Counted from the first letter of the stretch, positions 1 to 7,790 are shown. The stretch: DNA of 64,000 nt from JAXLQL01 sp046331625 (GCA_046331625.1 JAXLQL010000016.1:1-64000), one strand, 5' to 3'. The notes: generated from the sequence alone by a model not told the origin. A program made the numbers and translations.

Positions 1-580
1 CGCTCTGGCGTCCCGCGTTGCCGTTTCCGTTGATGCCTACCACTTGGCCGTCATAGCCCGGATAGTTGGTGACGCCGTTGCCCGCTTGCGCAAACCCCGG
101 CAGGATCTTGATGAACTCCGCCGCGCTCCGGCCCACCACCGCGATGTTCTGCAGCGTCGCCGTCGTCAGCACCGAAGCCTTTTCGCCCGTATCGATCGGC
201 GCCAGCGCTTCCACTTCTCCCACCACCGCCACTGTCTGGTTCGTCGCGCCCAGTTGGAGCGTCCCATCGACGTTGCGCCGCTCCGCGCTCGAGAACACGA
301 TCCCGCGTTGTTCCAGAGTCTGGAATCCAGACATCTCCACCGTGAGTGCGTACGAGCCCGGCGGCACCGAAGGAAACGAATAGTATCCTTCGCCGTTGGT
401 GACGGTCTTTCGAAGATCGCCCGAAGACTCGTTCTTCAACGTGACATTGGCGCCTCCCACAACCGATCCCGTTGGGTCACGAACAGTGCCCGTGAGTGTG
501 GAAGTAATGGATTGGCCAAACAAGGCCGAACAAGCTGCGGCGATCAAAAAAAGGAACCGCAAAGCGGCGACACGAATCAT
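1..580 (-). CDS. TonB-dependent receptor, Oar-like (N-terminal part; runs off the window start)
   Basis: The reading frame is open from the ATG at 580 to the window edge, giving 193 residues. It starts with a signal peptide (MIRVAALRFLFLIAAACSALFGQ), followed by a carboxypeptidase-like regulatory domain (STLTGTVRDPTGSVVGGANV, then GEGYYSFPSVPPGSYALTV) and the beginning of a plug-like region (VEALAPIDTGEKASVLTTA). This is the order found in the large Oar/TonB-dependent outer-membrane receptors of Acidobacteria, usually about 1000 residues. The frame has no stop, so the rest of the barrel should lie to the left. A consensus sigma70 promoter stands 39 bases upstream of the start codon. The ligand cannot be told from this part. 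Confidence 0.85.
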   Translation of the reverse strand, partial: MIRVAALRFLFLIAAACSALFGQSITSTLTGTVRDPTGSVVGGANVTLKNESSGDLRKTVTNGEGYYSFPSVPPGSYALTVEMSGFQTLEQRGIVFSSAERRNVDGTLQLGATNQTVAVVGEVEALAPIDTGEKASVLTTATLQNIAVVGRSAAEFIKILPGFAQAGNGVTNYPGYDGQVVGINGNGNAGRQS

Positions 581-618
581 GGTGCTTTAACCCCTGAGCT
601 AGACTTGGACCGGGATTG

Positions 619-647
619 ATTGTAGGAGACCGCGCTGCCGGTGTCAA
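619..647 (-). promoter_or_regulatory. Consensus sigma70 promoter for the TonB receptor at 580
   Basis: On the minus strand TTGACA (647-642) is followed by a 17-base spacer and TACAAT (624-619). The predicted start of transcription near 612 leaves a leader of about 32 bases that contains AGGGG upstream of the ATG. Confidence 0.7.
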
Positions 648-679
648 ATTCGAGCCATAATGAACGCGAGAGTTGCAGT

Positions 680-1606
680 ATGCGTACCGCTCTCGTTTTG
701 GCGGCCATCGCGGCCTTTGCCGCGGATTCCGGCGTAAGCGTGATTCATTTCGGGCGCGGCTTCGGATCCGATTCGCTGCCTGCGTTCGACAAAGGCTACC
801 TCTTCTTCCTGAGCCAACGGCACGGACGCGTTTCTGTATATAAACCCGGCGGCAGCCGCGCCTTTGACGCCGTGGTGCTCGATCCTCGAGGAGCCGCCGC
901 CAGTCTCAGCAGCGCCGCTGCCGATGGCCGGGGAGGCGTGGCCGTCAGCGCCGGCTTCGTCACCGATCGCGGCTACGCGGGCATGATCGTGTTTCTCGAC
1001 GCGAGCGGGAAGCAGGAACGGATCGTACTCACCGGCAACTACATGCCATCGCATATTTGTTTTGACGCGGCCGGCGCCCTCTGGACCTTCGGCTGGCAGC
1101 GCGACGCCGAGGACAACGTGCGCCCGGACCGTCGCGATTACCCGATGGTCCGCCGCTTCGCCCGCGATGGCAAACAGACCGGAGCCTTCTTGCCACGCTC
1201 GCTGTTCCCCGCCGATGCCGATCCCTTCGAGCCGAGTTTCGGGCTGTGGCGTGTGCGAGCAGGCACGGATCGAGTCGGTGGTATCGCCTACTTGGGCCGC
1301 GCCGATCACGAGCCGGAATGGGTCGAACTCGATTCGAAAGGCCGCCTGATTGGACGCTGGAAGCTCGGCTCGAAACTGTTCGACGGCGGCCACGCCTATG
1401 CCTCGAACGGCCGCCTGTTCGCCCGAACCTATCAGAACCCCGGCCAGATCGTGCTCGAGTTCGACAAATCCGCCGATCGTTGGGTCCCCGCGCGGCTGGC
1501 CACGCGCGTCAACGAAGAGTTGGGCGTGCTCCTCGGAGCCGACGGGGACCGGCTCGTCTTCGCCGACCCCGGCGGCTTCCGCCTCATCTCCGTGGCCGTG
1601 CGGTAA
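680..1606 (+). CDS. Secreted hypothetical protein, 308 aa
   Basis: I do not recognise the family. The start is taken at the ATG at 680 because it gives an immediate signal peptide (MRTALVLAAIAAFAADS). An upstream GTG at 641 would put polar residues before it and overlaps the -35 box of the divergent promoter. The mature part has recurring short strand-rich stretches such as GRVSVYKPGG, GGVAVSAGFV, GALWTFGWQ and GDRLVFADPGGF, which suggests a beta-propeller-like fold exported to the periplasm. No catalytic motif is seen. The gene is convergent with the DinB gene, whose end lies 6 bases away. Confidence 0.7.
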   Translation: MRTALVLAAIAAFAADSGVSVIHFGRGFGSDSLPAFDKGYLFFLSQRHGRVSVYKPGGSRAFDAVVLDPRGAAASLSSAAADGRGGVAVSAGFVTDRGYAGMIVFLDASGKQERIVLTGNYMPSHICFDAAGALWTFGWQRDAEDNVRPDRRDYPMVRRFARDGKQTGAFLPRSLFPADADPFEPSFGLWRVRAGTDRVGGIAYLGRADHEPEWVELDSKGRLIGRWKLGSKLFDGGHAYASNGRLFARTYQNPGQIVLEFDKSADRWVPARLATRVNEELGVLLGADGDRLVFADPGGFRLISVAVR

Positions 1607-1612
1607 ATCCTG

Positions 1613-2110
1613 TCACCCAAACGGATTCTCATCCGCGCTCGGACCATACACCGAAGGTAGCGCCACATCCAATAGCCGCAAATACACCGTCAACTGACCG
1701 CGATGATGATACTGGTGATTGCACATGATCGCCCGGTACATGCCGATCCGCGGCAGTGAAAAGATCGGACTGCCCTGCTTCGTCATCGACCACGCGGCCA
1801 TCGCGCGCGCATCATCCACGCTCGTGAGAAGTTGCTTGGCCTGCGCCAACCCTTTGTCGAAAGCATCGAGAATCTCCGCTTTCGTCTTCGCTTCCGGCTG
1901 CTGAAAGGCCATCATTTCGAACGTGTCCTGCGATGCGATGTTCGCAATCGCGCCGTTGCACGTCGCGATGTGCAGGGCGAGTTGCCCCAAGCTCATCGAT
2001 TTCGGATGCGGCTTCCATGTGAGCTTGTCCTCGGGTACCCGCTCCAATACGCGCCGCGTCGCCGCAGCTTCCTGATCGAGTTCGGCGATGATGCCGTCAA
2101 TGATTGCCAT
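1613..2110 (-). CDS. DinB-family protein, 165 aa
   Basis: This is a four-helix-bundle DinB/YfiT-type protein. The three histidines that bind metal in the family are visible: one in QLALHIATCNG and two in NHQYHHRGQLTVYLR near the C-terminus. The start MAIIDGIIAELDQEA (ATG at 2110) was preferred over an in-frame upstream extension that would run into the SRPBCC gene. It is the third gene of an operon with arsR and the SRPBCC protein, 26 bases downstream of the latter. DinB proteins are often thiol-dependent transferases or stress proteins; the substrate here is unknown. Confidence 0.85.
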   Translation of the reverse strand: MAIIDGIIAELDQEAAATRRVLERVPEDKLTWKPHPKSMSLGQLALHIATCNGAIANIASQDTFEMMAFQQPEAKTKAEILDAFDKGLAQAKQLLTSVDDARAMAAWSMTKQGSPIFSLPRIGMYRAIMCNHQYHHRGQLTVYLRLLDVALPSVYGPSADENPFG

Positions 2111-2136
2111 GTTTCGAGTCCTTTCTCTTCGTTCGT

Positions 2137-2574
2137 CTATGCGAGTGCGGCCGGCAGCTTCGCCAGGCACCCGATCCAGCCCTGTTCGTGCCGCCGCCGC
2201 GACTCTTCGTCCGGAAGCCGCTCGTGCGTCAGCGTGACTTCCGTCTCTTCGCCTGACGCTCGGAATTCCACCGTCACCAGCATCTCCACCGCCGGGTTCG
2301 ACACCCATGCCCACGAGAAGACCAGCCGCCGCGGCGGATCCACTTCCTTATATGTGCCCGTTACTTCATGCAGATTGCCGTTCGGCGCACGCATCTGCAC
2401 GCGATAGCGCCCCCCTGGCCCCAGTTCCGCTTCCGCTTCGGGCACCGTGTAATCCCCCGGCGCAAACCAAATCCGCATCGCGGCCGGATCCGTCCATGCC
2501 CGGAACACGCGCTCGGGCGAAGCCGCGAACGTCCGCTTGATCTGGAGCGAACAGCCGCTTTCAGTCGTGGTCAT
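2137..2574 (-). CDS. SRPBCC / AHSA1-domain protein, 145 aa
   Basis: The protein has the START-like SRPBCC fold of the Aha1 C-terminal-like family: an N-terminal strand with FAASPERVFRAWTDPAAMRIWF, a central GGRYRVQMRAPNG strand pair, PPRRLVFSWAW, and a C-terminal helix ending in EQGWIGCLAKL. These proteins are small hydrophobic-ligand-binding domains. It follows arsR by three bases, the very common arsR-SRPBCC pair, so it is probably controlled by that repressor. It is a single domain of typical length. The ligand is unknown. Confidence 0.9.
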   Translation of the reverse strand: MTTTESGCSLQIKRTFAASPERVFRAWTDPAAMRIWFAPGDYTVPEAEAELGPGGRYRVQMRAPNGNLHEVTGTYKEVDPPRRLVFSWAWVSNPAVEMLVTVEFRASGEETEVTLTHERLPDEESRRRHEQGWIGCLAKLPAALA

Positions 2575-2577
2575 GGG

Positions 2578-2922
2578 TCATGACTCCTTGGTGCTTTCGA
2601 GGTACGCCGCCAGCCGGTCAAACGCGCTGTCCCAGAACCGGCGGTAGTGTTCGATCCACTCGGCCGCTTCCTGCATCGGCTTTGTCACCAGCCGGCACTT
2701 GCGCACGCGACCCTCGCGCTCCACGCGAGTGAGGCCCGCGCGCTCGAGCACACGGACATGTTTGGACGCCGCCGGCAGCGACATGCGAAACGGCTTCGCC
2801 AATTCGCCGATCGTGGTTTCGCCTTGCGCCAGACGAGCCAACATCGCCCGCCGAGTCGGATCGGCCAGTGCGTGGAACGTCGCGTCCAGCCGCCCCTCGC
2901 CGTGTGTGCAATGGTTAACCAC
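2578..2922 (-). CDS. ArsR-family winged-helix repressor, 114 aa
   Basis: The winged helix-turn-helix is clear: LDATFHALADPTRRAMLARL, then TTIGELAKPF, the recognition helix MSLPAASKHVRVLERAGL, and a wing VEREGRVRKC. There is no cysteine metal site of the arsenic type, so this is the SdpR-like branch linked to SRPBCC genes. I take the GTG at 2922 as start (VVNHCTHGEGRLDATF). The longer frame from 2958 would make the -35 box part of the coding sequence, and relatives usually begin MVN. First gene of the arsR-SRPBCC-DinB operon, probably autoregulated. Confidence 0.88.
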   Translation of the reverse strand: MVNHCTHGEGRLDATFHALADPTRRAMLARLAQGETTIGELAKPFRMSLPAASKHVRVLERAGLTRVEREGRVRKCRLVTKPMQEAAEWIEHYRRFWDSAFDRLAAYLESTKES

Positions 2923-2928
2923 TTGGTT
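2912..2928 (-). promoter_or_regulatory. Probable ArsR operator spanning the start codon
   Basis: The sequence AACCAAGTGGTTAACCA holds a perfect inverted repeat (AACCA, two-base gap, TGGTT, 2928-2917) followed directly by another AACCA (2916-2912). It covers the predicted transcription start and the first codons GTG-GTT-AAC. Position and symmetry fit autorepression by the ArsR protein; binding is inferred. Confidence 0.6.
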
Positions 2929-2929
2929 T

Positions 2930-2958
2930 ACTATAGACCCAGCGCCGTTGCCTGTCAA
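2930..2958 (-). promoter_or_regulatory. Consensus sigma70 promoter of the arsR operon
   Basis: On the minus strand TTGACA (2958-2953), 17 bases, then TATAGT (2935-2930). Seven bases after the -10 box comes the GTG start codon, so the transcript is predicted to be leaderless. Confidence 0.8.
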
Positions 2959-3150
2959 GACCCCAGTGCTGAGATTCCAGGGCTGCGAACTGGTCGCACG
3001 ATTCAGCCCTCAGAAGCCTGCTCGCGTTGGGCCGGAAAGTAGTTAACAAATGAGTCCTCGCCGCTCGGGGGAAGCCCTGAGGATCCGTGCTACGCCGATT
3101 CCGCGCCTACTGCGAATTGTTGTTCCGCCGATCAACAGAGGTCTGTCCAA

Positions 3151-4797
3151 ATGATCATGAAGAAGTCAATACTCGCAGGATTCTCGCTGGCAATCATCAT
3201 GTCAGCAACCACACCCGACCCGGACGAGGTCCAACTTCGTACCAAACTCGCTGGCGGCTCCATCGGAGGCGTTGTCCCATCAGGCGAAGTGGAATTTCGT
3301 TCCCGCCCCAGCCGTGGCGGCGAGCGCAGCTTCCACGTCGAGATCGAAAACGTCAACGTGCCCGCTGGCACATCGCTCGACGTTCTGATCAACGGCCAAC
3401 CGGTGGGCAAGCTCACGATCTCGGTTGCCCCGGTTCGTGGCGGCGAACTCGAACTCAGCTCGCGTGACGGCGATGACACGCCCACGCTCAAGCCCGGTGA
3501 TGTGGTCAGTGTGCGTTCCAGCTCGAACCAGGTGCTCTCCGGCGCCGCGCAGACCCGAGCTCTTGACGATGTCCGGAAGAACCCCCCGGCCCAGACCAAC
3601 AGCACTTCATCCTCGCCAGCGTCCACCACTCCAGTGGGCGAGACACGCGCTCGCACCAATCTGAGCGGCGGCACTGTGAACGGATCCACTCCGAGCGGTC
3701 ACGTGGACTTCCGCCAGCGTTCCAGCGGCGACAGCTCGCTCACCGTGGAAGTGGAAGACTTGAACCTCACGCCTGGATCGCAGGTGGAAGTGGAAGTGGA
3801 CGGCCAAACGGTCGGCCGCATCACGGTGAACGGCGCGGGCCGCGGTGGCGAGCTCGAGCTTGATTCGCGCCATGGCAACTTCGTTCCTACGGTGAAGTCG
3901 GGCTCGATGGTGGTACTGCGCTCGCCGGGCCGGACGGCGCTGCTCTCCGGAGTGGTTCAGACCAACGGCGCGACGCTGACTGGCACGTCATCGAACTCGA
4001 GTGCCTCCACCACGACGGATACGCGGCTGCGGACCTCGCTCGCTGGCGGCTCCATCTCAGGCGTAACGCCCACCGGACATATCGACTTCCGTGATCGCGG
4101 CGGCAATGACGCCCGGCTCAATGTGGAAGTGGAAGACGTGAACGTCCCGGCCGGATCGGTGCTCGATGTGGAAGTGAATGGCCGCGTTGTGGGCCGCATC
4201 ACAGTGAACTCGTCTCGCAGCGGCGAGCTCGAACTGAACTCGCGCGACGGCGCGGTGCTGGCGCAGATCCGCGCAGGAGCAACCGTAGTGGTTCGCTCGC
4301 CGGACCGTGGCGCGATCCTCAGCGGAGTGGCGCAGACGCGATCGATCGACGAACCGGTGCCTAGCAGCAGCCAGCAGGGCGGCTCGGCCGGGTCGAATGG
4401 GTCGAACTCCGGCGGCAGCAATTCGGGTGGGTCGGACAACGGTGGCGATGACAAGGGACGCAATGGCGGCTCGGGTAACAGCGGGTCTGGCTCGGGTAAC
4501 AGCGGGTCTGGCTCGGGCAACAGCGGGTCTGGCTCGGGCAACAGCGGATCTGGCTCGGGCAACAGCGGATCTGGCTCTGGCAACAGCGGATCCGGTTCCG
4601 GCAATTCCGGCTCTGGCTCCAGCGGTGGTGGATCGAGTTCCGGTGGATCCAATTCGGGCTCGGGGTCCGGCAGCGGCAGCCGATCTTCCGGTTCTGGCAG
4701 CGGTGGTTCCGGCTCTGGTAGCGGCTCCGGCGGCAGCGGGAACTCGGGCGGCGGAAATTCCGGCGGTGGAAAAGACGACGGCTCTGGTCACAAGTGA
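3151..4797 (+). CDS. Secreted three-repeat protein with Gly/Ser/Asn tail, 548 aa
   Basis: A signal peptide (MIMKKSILAGFSLAIIMSA) is followed by three copies of a domain of about 105 residues, at roughly 27-133, 166-270 and 294-400. Each has the same plan: LAGGSI.G..P.G...FR, then VE.ENVNVPAG..L.V..NG..VG.ITV, GGELEL.SRDG, and a last strand VVVRS....LSG..QT. Linkers rich in Ser/Thr separate them. The last ~150 residues are almost only Gly, Ser and Asn, with seven GNSGSGS units in a row. I do not know a named family for the repeat. The ATG at 3151 is preferred because AGAGG lies nine bases upstream. It is probably a cell-surface or matrix protein. Confidence 0.75.
   Translation: MIMKKSILAGFSLAIIMSATTPDPDEVQLRTKLAGGSIGGVVPSGEVEFRSRPSRGGERSFHVEIENVNVPAGTSLDVLINGQPVGKLTISVAPVRGGELELSSRDGDDTPTLKPGDVVSVRSSSNQVLSGAAQTRALDDVRKNPPAQTNSTSSSPASTTPVGETRARTNLSGGTVNGSTPSGHVDFRQRSSGDSSLTVEVEDLNLTPGSQVEVEVDGQTVGRITVNGAGRGGELELDSRHGNFVPTVKSGSMVVLRSPGRTALLSGVVQTNGATLTGTSSNSSASTTTDTRLRTSLAGGSISGVTPTGHIDFRDRGGNDARLNVEVEDVNVPAGSVLDVEVNGRVVGRITVNSSRSGELELNSRDGAVLAQIRAGATVVVRSPDRGAILSGVAQTRSIDEPVPSSSQQGGSAGSNGSNSGGSNSGGSDNGGDDKGRNGGSGNSGSGSGNSGSGSGNSGSGSGNSGSGSGNSGSGSGNSGSGSGNSGSGSSGGGSSSGGSNSGSGSGSGSRSSGSGSGGSGSGSGSGGSGNSGGGNSGGGKDDGSGHK
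4474..4620 (+). repeat. 21-bp in-frame tandem repeat, 7 units
   Basis: Seven successive 21-base units encode GNSGSGS inside the tail of the three-repeat protein. The units at 4474, 4495, 4516, 4537 and 4558 differ only at synonymous positions. Because the unit is a multiple of three, a change in copy number would lengthen or shorten the tail without breaking the frame. Confidence 0.9.
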
Positions 4798-4820
4798 AGC
4801 ACACACCAACTTTCCGTCTT

Positions 4821-4842
4821 GGGGCAGGCTCCGGCCTGCCCC
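4821..4842 (+). terminator. Hairpin after the three-repeat gene
   Basis: Nine-base perfect arms, GGGGCAGGC and GCCTGCCCC, flank a four-base loop and are followed by GATCTTTCTT. It lies 24 bases after the stop codon at 4797. The core GCAGGC-N4-GCCTGCCCC recurs at 25755, so it may also be a dispersed repeat. Confidence 0.55.
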
Positions 4843-4869
4843 GATCTTTCTTGCCTGACAGTGGTGATC

Positions 4870-5160
4870 CTACCGGTCCGCGACCCGTGTCCGCACGAGC
4901 AGATCATGCAAGCGCCTCGCGGCTCGACGGCGCCTCCAGTAGCTGTGACCCACGCGCAGCATCCTCCAAGTCCCGCACCAGACGCGCGTACTCGCCCCGG
5001 TGAAACCCCGTCTCGGGAGACTCGAGTGCACTTCTCCACCCCCGGTTTTCCGCTGGACCAAGTTCCTCGAAATACGGCAGCCGGAACTCCTCATTGAGCG
5101 TCACGAGATTGGCCTCGATCAACCCGGTCCGCAAAGCCGGTGCGGCGTCGCTCGCGCTGC
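4870..5160 (-). pseudogene. Remnant of the 3' end of an unidentified gene, frameshifted
   Basis: A coding-looking stretch reads GLIEANLVTLNEEF, RLPYFEELGP, FHRGEYARLVRDLEDAARGS and LLEAPSSREA, then stops at 4904. In the next frame it continues LHDLLVRTRVADR and stops at 4870. Joining the two frames at about 4909-4915 gives a continuous C-terminal end, consistent with a one-base insertion. No start and no 5' part are present; the frame fades just downstream of the sigma-factor stop at 5170. I cannot name the family with confidence. Confidence 0.45.
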
Positions 5161-5169
5161 GGAGGGTTC

Positions 5170-5760
5170 TTACAGTTGCGGCAGCACCGGCGTGAGCCTT
5201 CTGCGCAAATTGTCATGCGCCCGAAACAGAAGCGACTTGATCGTCGGCACCGAGCAATCCATCACCTGAGCGATCTGCTCATAGTCCATGTCTTCGTAGC
5301 GCCGCAGCAGCAGCGCCACGCGTTGCCGCTCGGGTAGCTCGCCAACGGCGTCGAGTACCGCGGCTCGAAGCCTCGCCTGAGCATCGCCTCGAAGCACGGC
5401 GTCATCGGCGCGTTCGGATAGATCGGGTATCTGCAGCGGAGCGCGTCGGTCGCCGGGCGCATCCAGCCGCATCTGGTCGAGTTCACGGCGATGGTCGCGC
5501 AGCCAGTTCAGGGCGAGGTTCGATCCGATGTGATAGAGCCACGTGGAAAAGCGGGCTGTTGGCTTGTAGGTGTTCCGGTGCAGGTAGACGCGCAGGAACG
5601 CTTCCTGGGCGATCTCTTCGGCGATGGCCGTGTTGCCGACCATGCGCCGCAGGAACAAAATCAGCGGTTCGCGGTGACGAGCCAACAAGGGGCCCAGGCA
5701 GTCCTCTTCGCCCGACTGCACCCGGACCATCAGTTCCCAGTCATGAGCCCATGCCGACAT
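5170..5760 (-). CDS. ECF-type RNA polymerase sigma factor, 196 aa
   Basis: Region 2 is visible at about 25-95 (LLARHREPLILFLRRMVGN, AEEIAQEAFLRVYLHRNTY, FSTWLYHIGSNLALNWLRD). Region 4 is at about 138-190 (LPERQRVALLLRRYEDMDYE, QIAQVMDCSVPTIKSLLFRA, HDNLRRRL). Length and layout are those of group 4 sigma factors. No anti-sigma gene with a zinc-finger HxxxCxxC motif follows; the downstream 300 bases hold only a gene remnant. A 15-base palindrome lies 13 bases upstream of the start. Its target regulon is unknown. Confidence 0.93.
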   Translation of the reverse strand: MSAWAHDWELMVRVQSGEEDCLGPLLARHREPLILFLRRMVGNTAIAEEIAQEAFLRVYLHRNTYKPTARFSTWLYHIGSNLALNWLRDHRRELDQMRLDAPGDRRAPLQIPDLSERADDAVLRGDAQARLRAAVLDAVGELPERQRVALLLRRYEDMDYEQIAQVMDCSVPTIKSLLFRAHDNLRRRLTPVLPQL

Positions 5761-5772
5761 AATCCACTTATG

Positions 5773-5787
5773 ACACGTCGGACGTGT
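5773..5787. promoter_or_regulatory. Perfect 7-1-7 palindrome upstream of the ECF sigma gene
   Basis: ACACGTC-G-GACGTGT is a perfect inverted repeat centred at 5780, within the 88-base gap between the glycosyltransferase gene and the sigma-factor start at 5760. It is a candidate operator for an unknown regulator; there is no T-run, so it is not an obvious terminator. Confidence 0.45.
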
Positions 5788-5848
5788 TAAGAGTGAAAAG
5801 GATTACGAAGTTTTGTAAAGTCGGGCCAGACGTCAAGAAGAGTTAACA

Positions 5849-7234
5849 TCAGTTGGCTCGTAAACGATAGATTCTACAGCCCTGAGTCGCCCCCACCTCT
5901 TCGTAGAGGCTGAACCATTCGTCGATCTCTCCGAACGCCCCGGGGGCCAGATTCAGGTTGTAAAGGCCCAGTCCATCGATGAAGAACGTGGGCCGGTAGC
6001 GGAGCAGCACTGCCCGGTTGCGGCGCGAGAGCTCGAAGGCGGTGGGCGTGGAGTCGCGCAGGTGGCGGTCGGCGACAACCCCGGTGAGTGGCTGAGAGTC
6101 GAGCCACGGAGTGCCGAGCGGCATGCGCGTGATCATGAGGATCTCGGGGCGATAGCCCCAGACCAGGATCGTGTCGCCGGGTAGGGCCCGTGAGAGGATG
6201 GTGGCTGCGGCTTGGATCGCGTCGCGGCTCATGGCCGTGTCGGACCATTCGATGAACGGGTTGATGGCGACCTGAAAGTAGCGGGGTCCGAACCGGATCA
6301 GCGGGATGAGCAGGAGTGCGGAGAGCGCGTACCGTGGGATCCGGGGCAGCAGCGTGTAGCCGCGCGCTCCGGCTGCCACGAACACGGGGAGCAGCAGGAA
6401 GAAGTACCGTGGCGTGTAGCGCGACCCGAGGGCGACGCCGCACATCGCCACCACGCACCAGGCGATCAGGCGCCAGCGGCGCAGCGTTTCTTCGCGCCAC
6501 AGACAGGCAATCGCGGAGAGGGCAAGGGTGACGTGGAATCCGAGCCAACTCGAGACGGAGCGGATGCCGAGGAGCGGGTCGTGCGAGGGGGGGGATCCGG
6601 CATATCGGAGTCCCCAGTCCCAGACTTGGGCGAGGTAACCGGGTAGTGCGCCGAGCGACCAGAGCAGCGATGCGGCGGCGGCGAGCACGGGCATGAAGCC
6701 GGTGAGGAGCGCGAGGGGTGATCCCCAGAGTAAACACGCGGCCAGCACGAACAGCCCTTTCACGTTGACCAGGAACGCGACAGCCGCGAGCGCGCCCGCG
6801 GCGATGGGCCGCGATTGCGACGCCATCCACACGGCGGCGAGATGGGGCGCGAGCATGAGCAGATCCGGTGCAAGTGCCATTACGGCGGCAGGCCACCAGA
6901 AGGTGAGATAGAAGGCAGTGAAGATTGCAGCCAGGCGCGCGGCTTGTTCATCCCAGAGTGAGCGCACCAGGCGATACGCGAGCCAACAGCAGAGGAGCAC
7001 ATAGACGGCGCCGGCGAGGCGCAGCGGGATTCCTTCGTATCCGCCGAAGAGCAGGTAGAAGAGCGGCGAGAGCGGGGGTTTGTCGAAGACGAAGTCGCGG
7101 TAGGGGACCTTACCCCAGAGCATCTGGATGGCTGCCGCGGCCGGATAGGCTTCTTCCACCCAGAGCACGCCATAGTGCGCCAGGCGGGCGAGGAGGACGA
7201 AGGCGATCAGGAGCCAGACCCAGAGACGGCGCAT
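5849..7234 (-). CDS. GT39/ArnT-like integral membrane glycosyltransferase, 461 aa
   Basis: The protein begins with a hydrophobic helix (MRRLWVWLLIAFVLLARLAH), then the acidic pair in VLWVEEAYPAAA and KVPYRDFVFDKPPLSPLFY. This matches the first periplasmic loop of polyprenyl-phosphate-dependent (GT-C) transferases, where an acidic residue is catalytic. At least nine more hydrophobic segments follow (for example VYVLLCCWLAYRLV, LLMLAPHLAAVWMA, YFFLLLPVFVAAGA). The C-terminal ~120 residues form a soluble domain (GDTILVWGYRPEILMI). Role: transfer of a sugar from a lipid carrier at the outer face of the membrane. It follows the lipoprotein gene by nine bases, so it is likely in the operon that starts at 9360. 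The acceptor is unknown. Confidence 0.75.
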   Translation of the reverse strand: MRRLWVWLLIAFVLLARLAHYGVLWVEEAYPAAAAIQMLWGKVPYRDFVFDKPPLSPLFYLLFGGYEGIPLRLAGAVYVLLCCWLAYRLVRSLWDEQAARLAAIFTAFYLTFWWPAAVMALAPDLLMLAPHLAAVWMASQSRPIAAGALAAVAFLVNVKGLFVLAACLLWGSPLALLTGFMPVLAAAASLLWSLGALPGYLAQVWDWGLRYAGSPPSHDPLLGIRSVSSWLGFHVTLALSAIACLWREETLRRWRLIAWCVVAMCGVALGSRYTPRYFFLLLPVFVAAGARGYTLLPRIPRYALSALLLIPLIRFGPRYFQVAINPFIEWSDTAMSRDAIQAAATILSRALPGDTILVWGYRPEILMITRMPLGTPWLDSQPLTGVVADRHLRDSTPTAFELSRRNRAVLLRYRPTFFIDGLGLYNLNLAPGAFGEIDEWFSLYEEVGATQGCRIYRLRAN

Positions 7235-7243
7235 GGAGCGAAG

Positions 7244-7789
7244 CTACTTATCCACTGTCAATTCGAACTCGCCGCGCGGGGTTTCGAGCGAGCCCGCCCA
7301 TTCGCCTGGAAACTTGTTACCGTTCCAGTAGACGAACCGGACCTTGTACTTACCCGGAGGGATCGGATTGCCGAAGATGAGTTCGCCCTCATAGACGTGG
7401 CTGACGGTTTCGCCGGGAGCGAGTTGGATGCGGCCTACCTTGCCGTCGTCGATGCCGGGCATGGGCGGTCCGCCGGTGGGTACCAGGTTGCCATGCGCAT
7501 CCTCGAACTTGAGCATCAGGGCCGGAGCAGTGAAATACTGTGCGTTGAAGCGCAGAGGCGTCGAGCCTGCGTTTCCCATCGTCACGGTAACTCGCAGTTG
7601 TTCGAGTTTGGCGGCTCTCGGAGTTACCGAGATCTCCGCGCTCAGACTGTTGACCACGGTTCTCATTTTGTCCTTCCTCTCCGGGCTCTTGGCCGCCGTG
7701 CGGGGTTTCTTGATCTCCTTGCGTTGCGCCTGGCAAGCGCTCGCGAGAAGTCCTGCGAGCGTCCGCAGCGCGTAACGGCGGCTGGTCAT
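7244..7789 (-). CDS. Putative exported lipoprotein, 181 aa
   Basis: The N-terminus MTSRRYALRTLAGLLASACQ has a basic stretch, a short hydrophobic core and a Cys at 19, a weak lipobox (ASAC). A charged linker (QRKEIKKPRTAAKSPERKDK) follows, then a beta-rich domain with GNAGSTPLRFNAQYF, LKFEDAHGNLV, LAPGETVSHVYEGEL and PPGKYKVRFVYWNG, reminiscent of Ig-like intracellular-proteinase-inhibitor folds. No family is firmly recognised. It starts one base after the protease gene ends. An inhibitor or immunity role toward that protease is possible but only suggested by position. Confidence 0.6.
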   Translation of the reverse strand: MTSRRYALRTLAGLLASACQAQRKEIKKPRTAAKSPERKDKMRTVVNSLSAEISVTPRAAKLEQLRVTVTMGNAGSTPLRFNAQYFTAPALMLKFEDAHGNLVPTGGPPMPGIDDGKVGRIQLAPGETVSHVYEGELIFGNPIPPGKYKVRFVYWNGNKFPGEWAGSLETPRGEFELTVDK

Positions 7790-7790
7790 C

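Noticed and set aside
4474..4620. Regularly spaced repeat that could be read as a CRISPR-like array
   Set aside because: The units are contiguous 21-mers without spacers, in frame, and encode GNSGSGS inside a secreted protein.
7244..7789. Twin-arginine signal on the putative lipoprotein (SRRYALRTLAG)
   Set aside because: The basic stretch lacks the hydrophobic and FLK-like residues of a good Tat motif and is better read as an ordinary signal with a weak lipobox.
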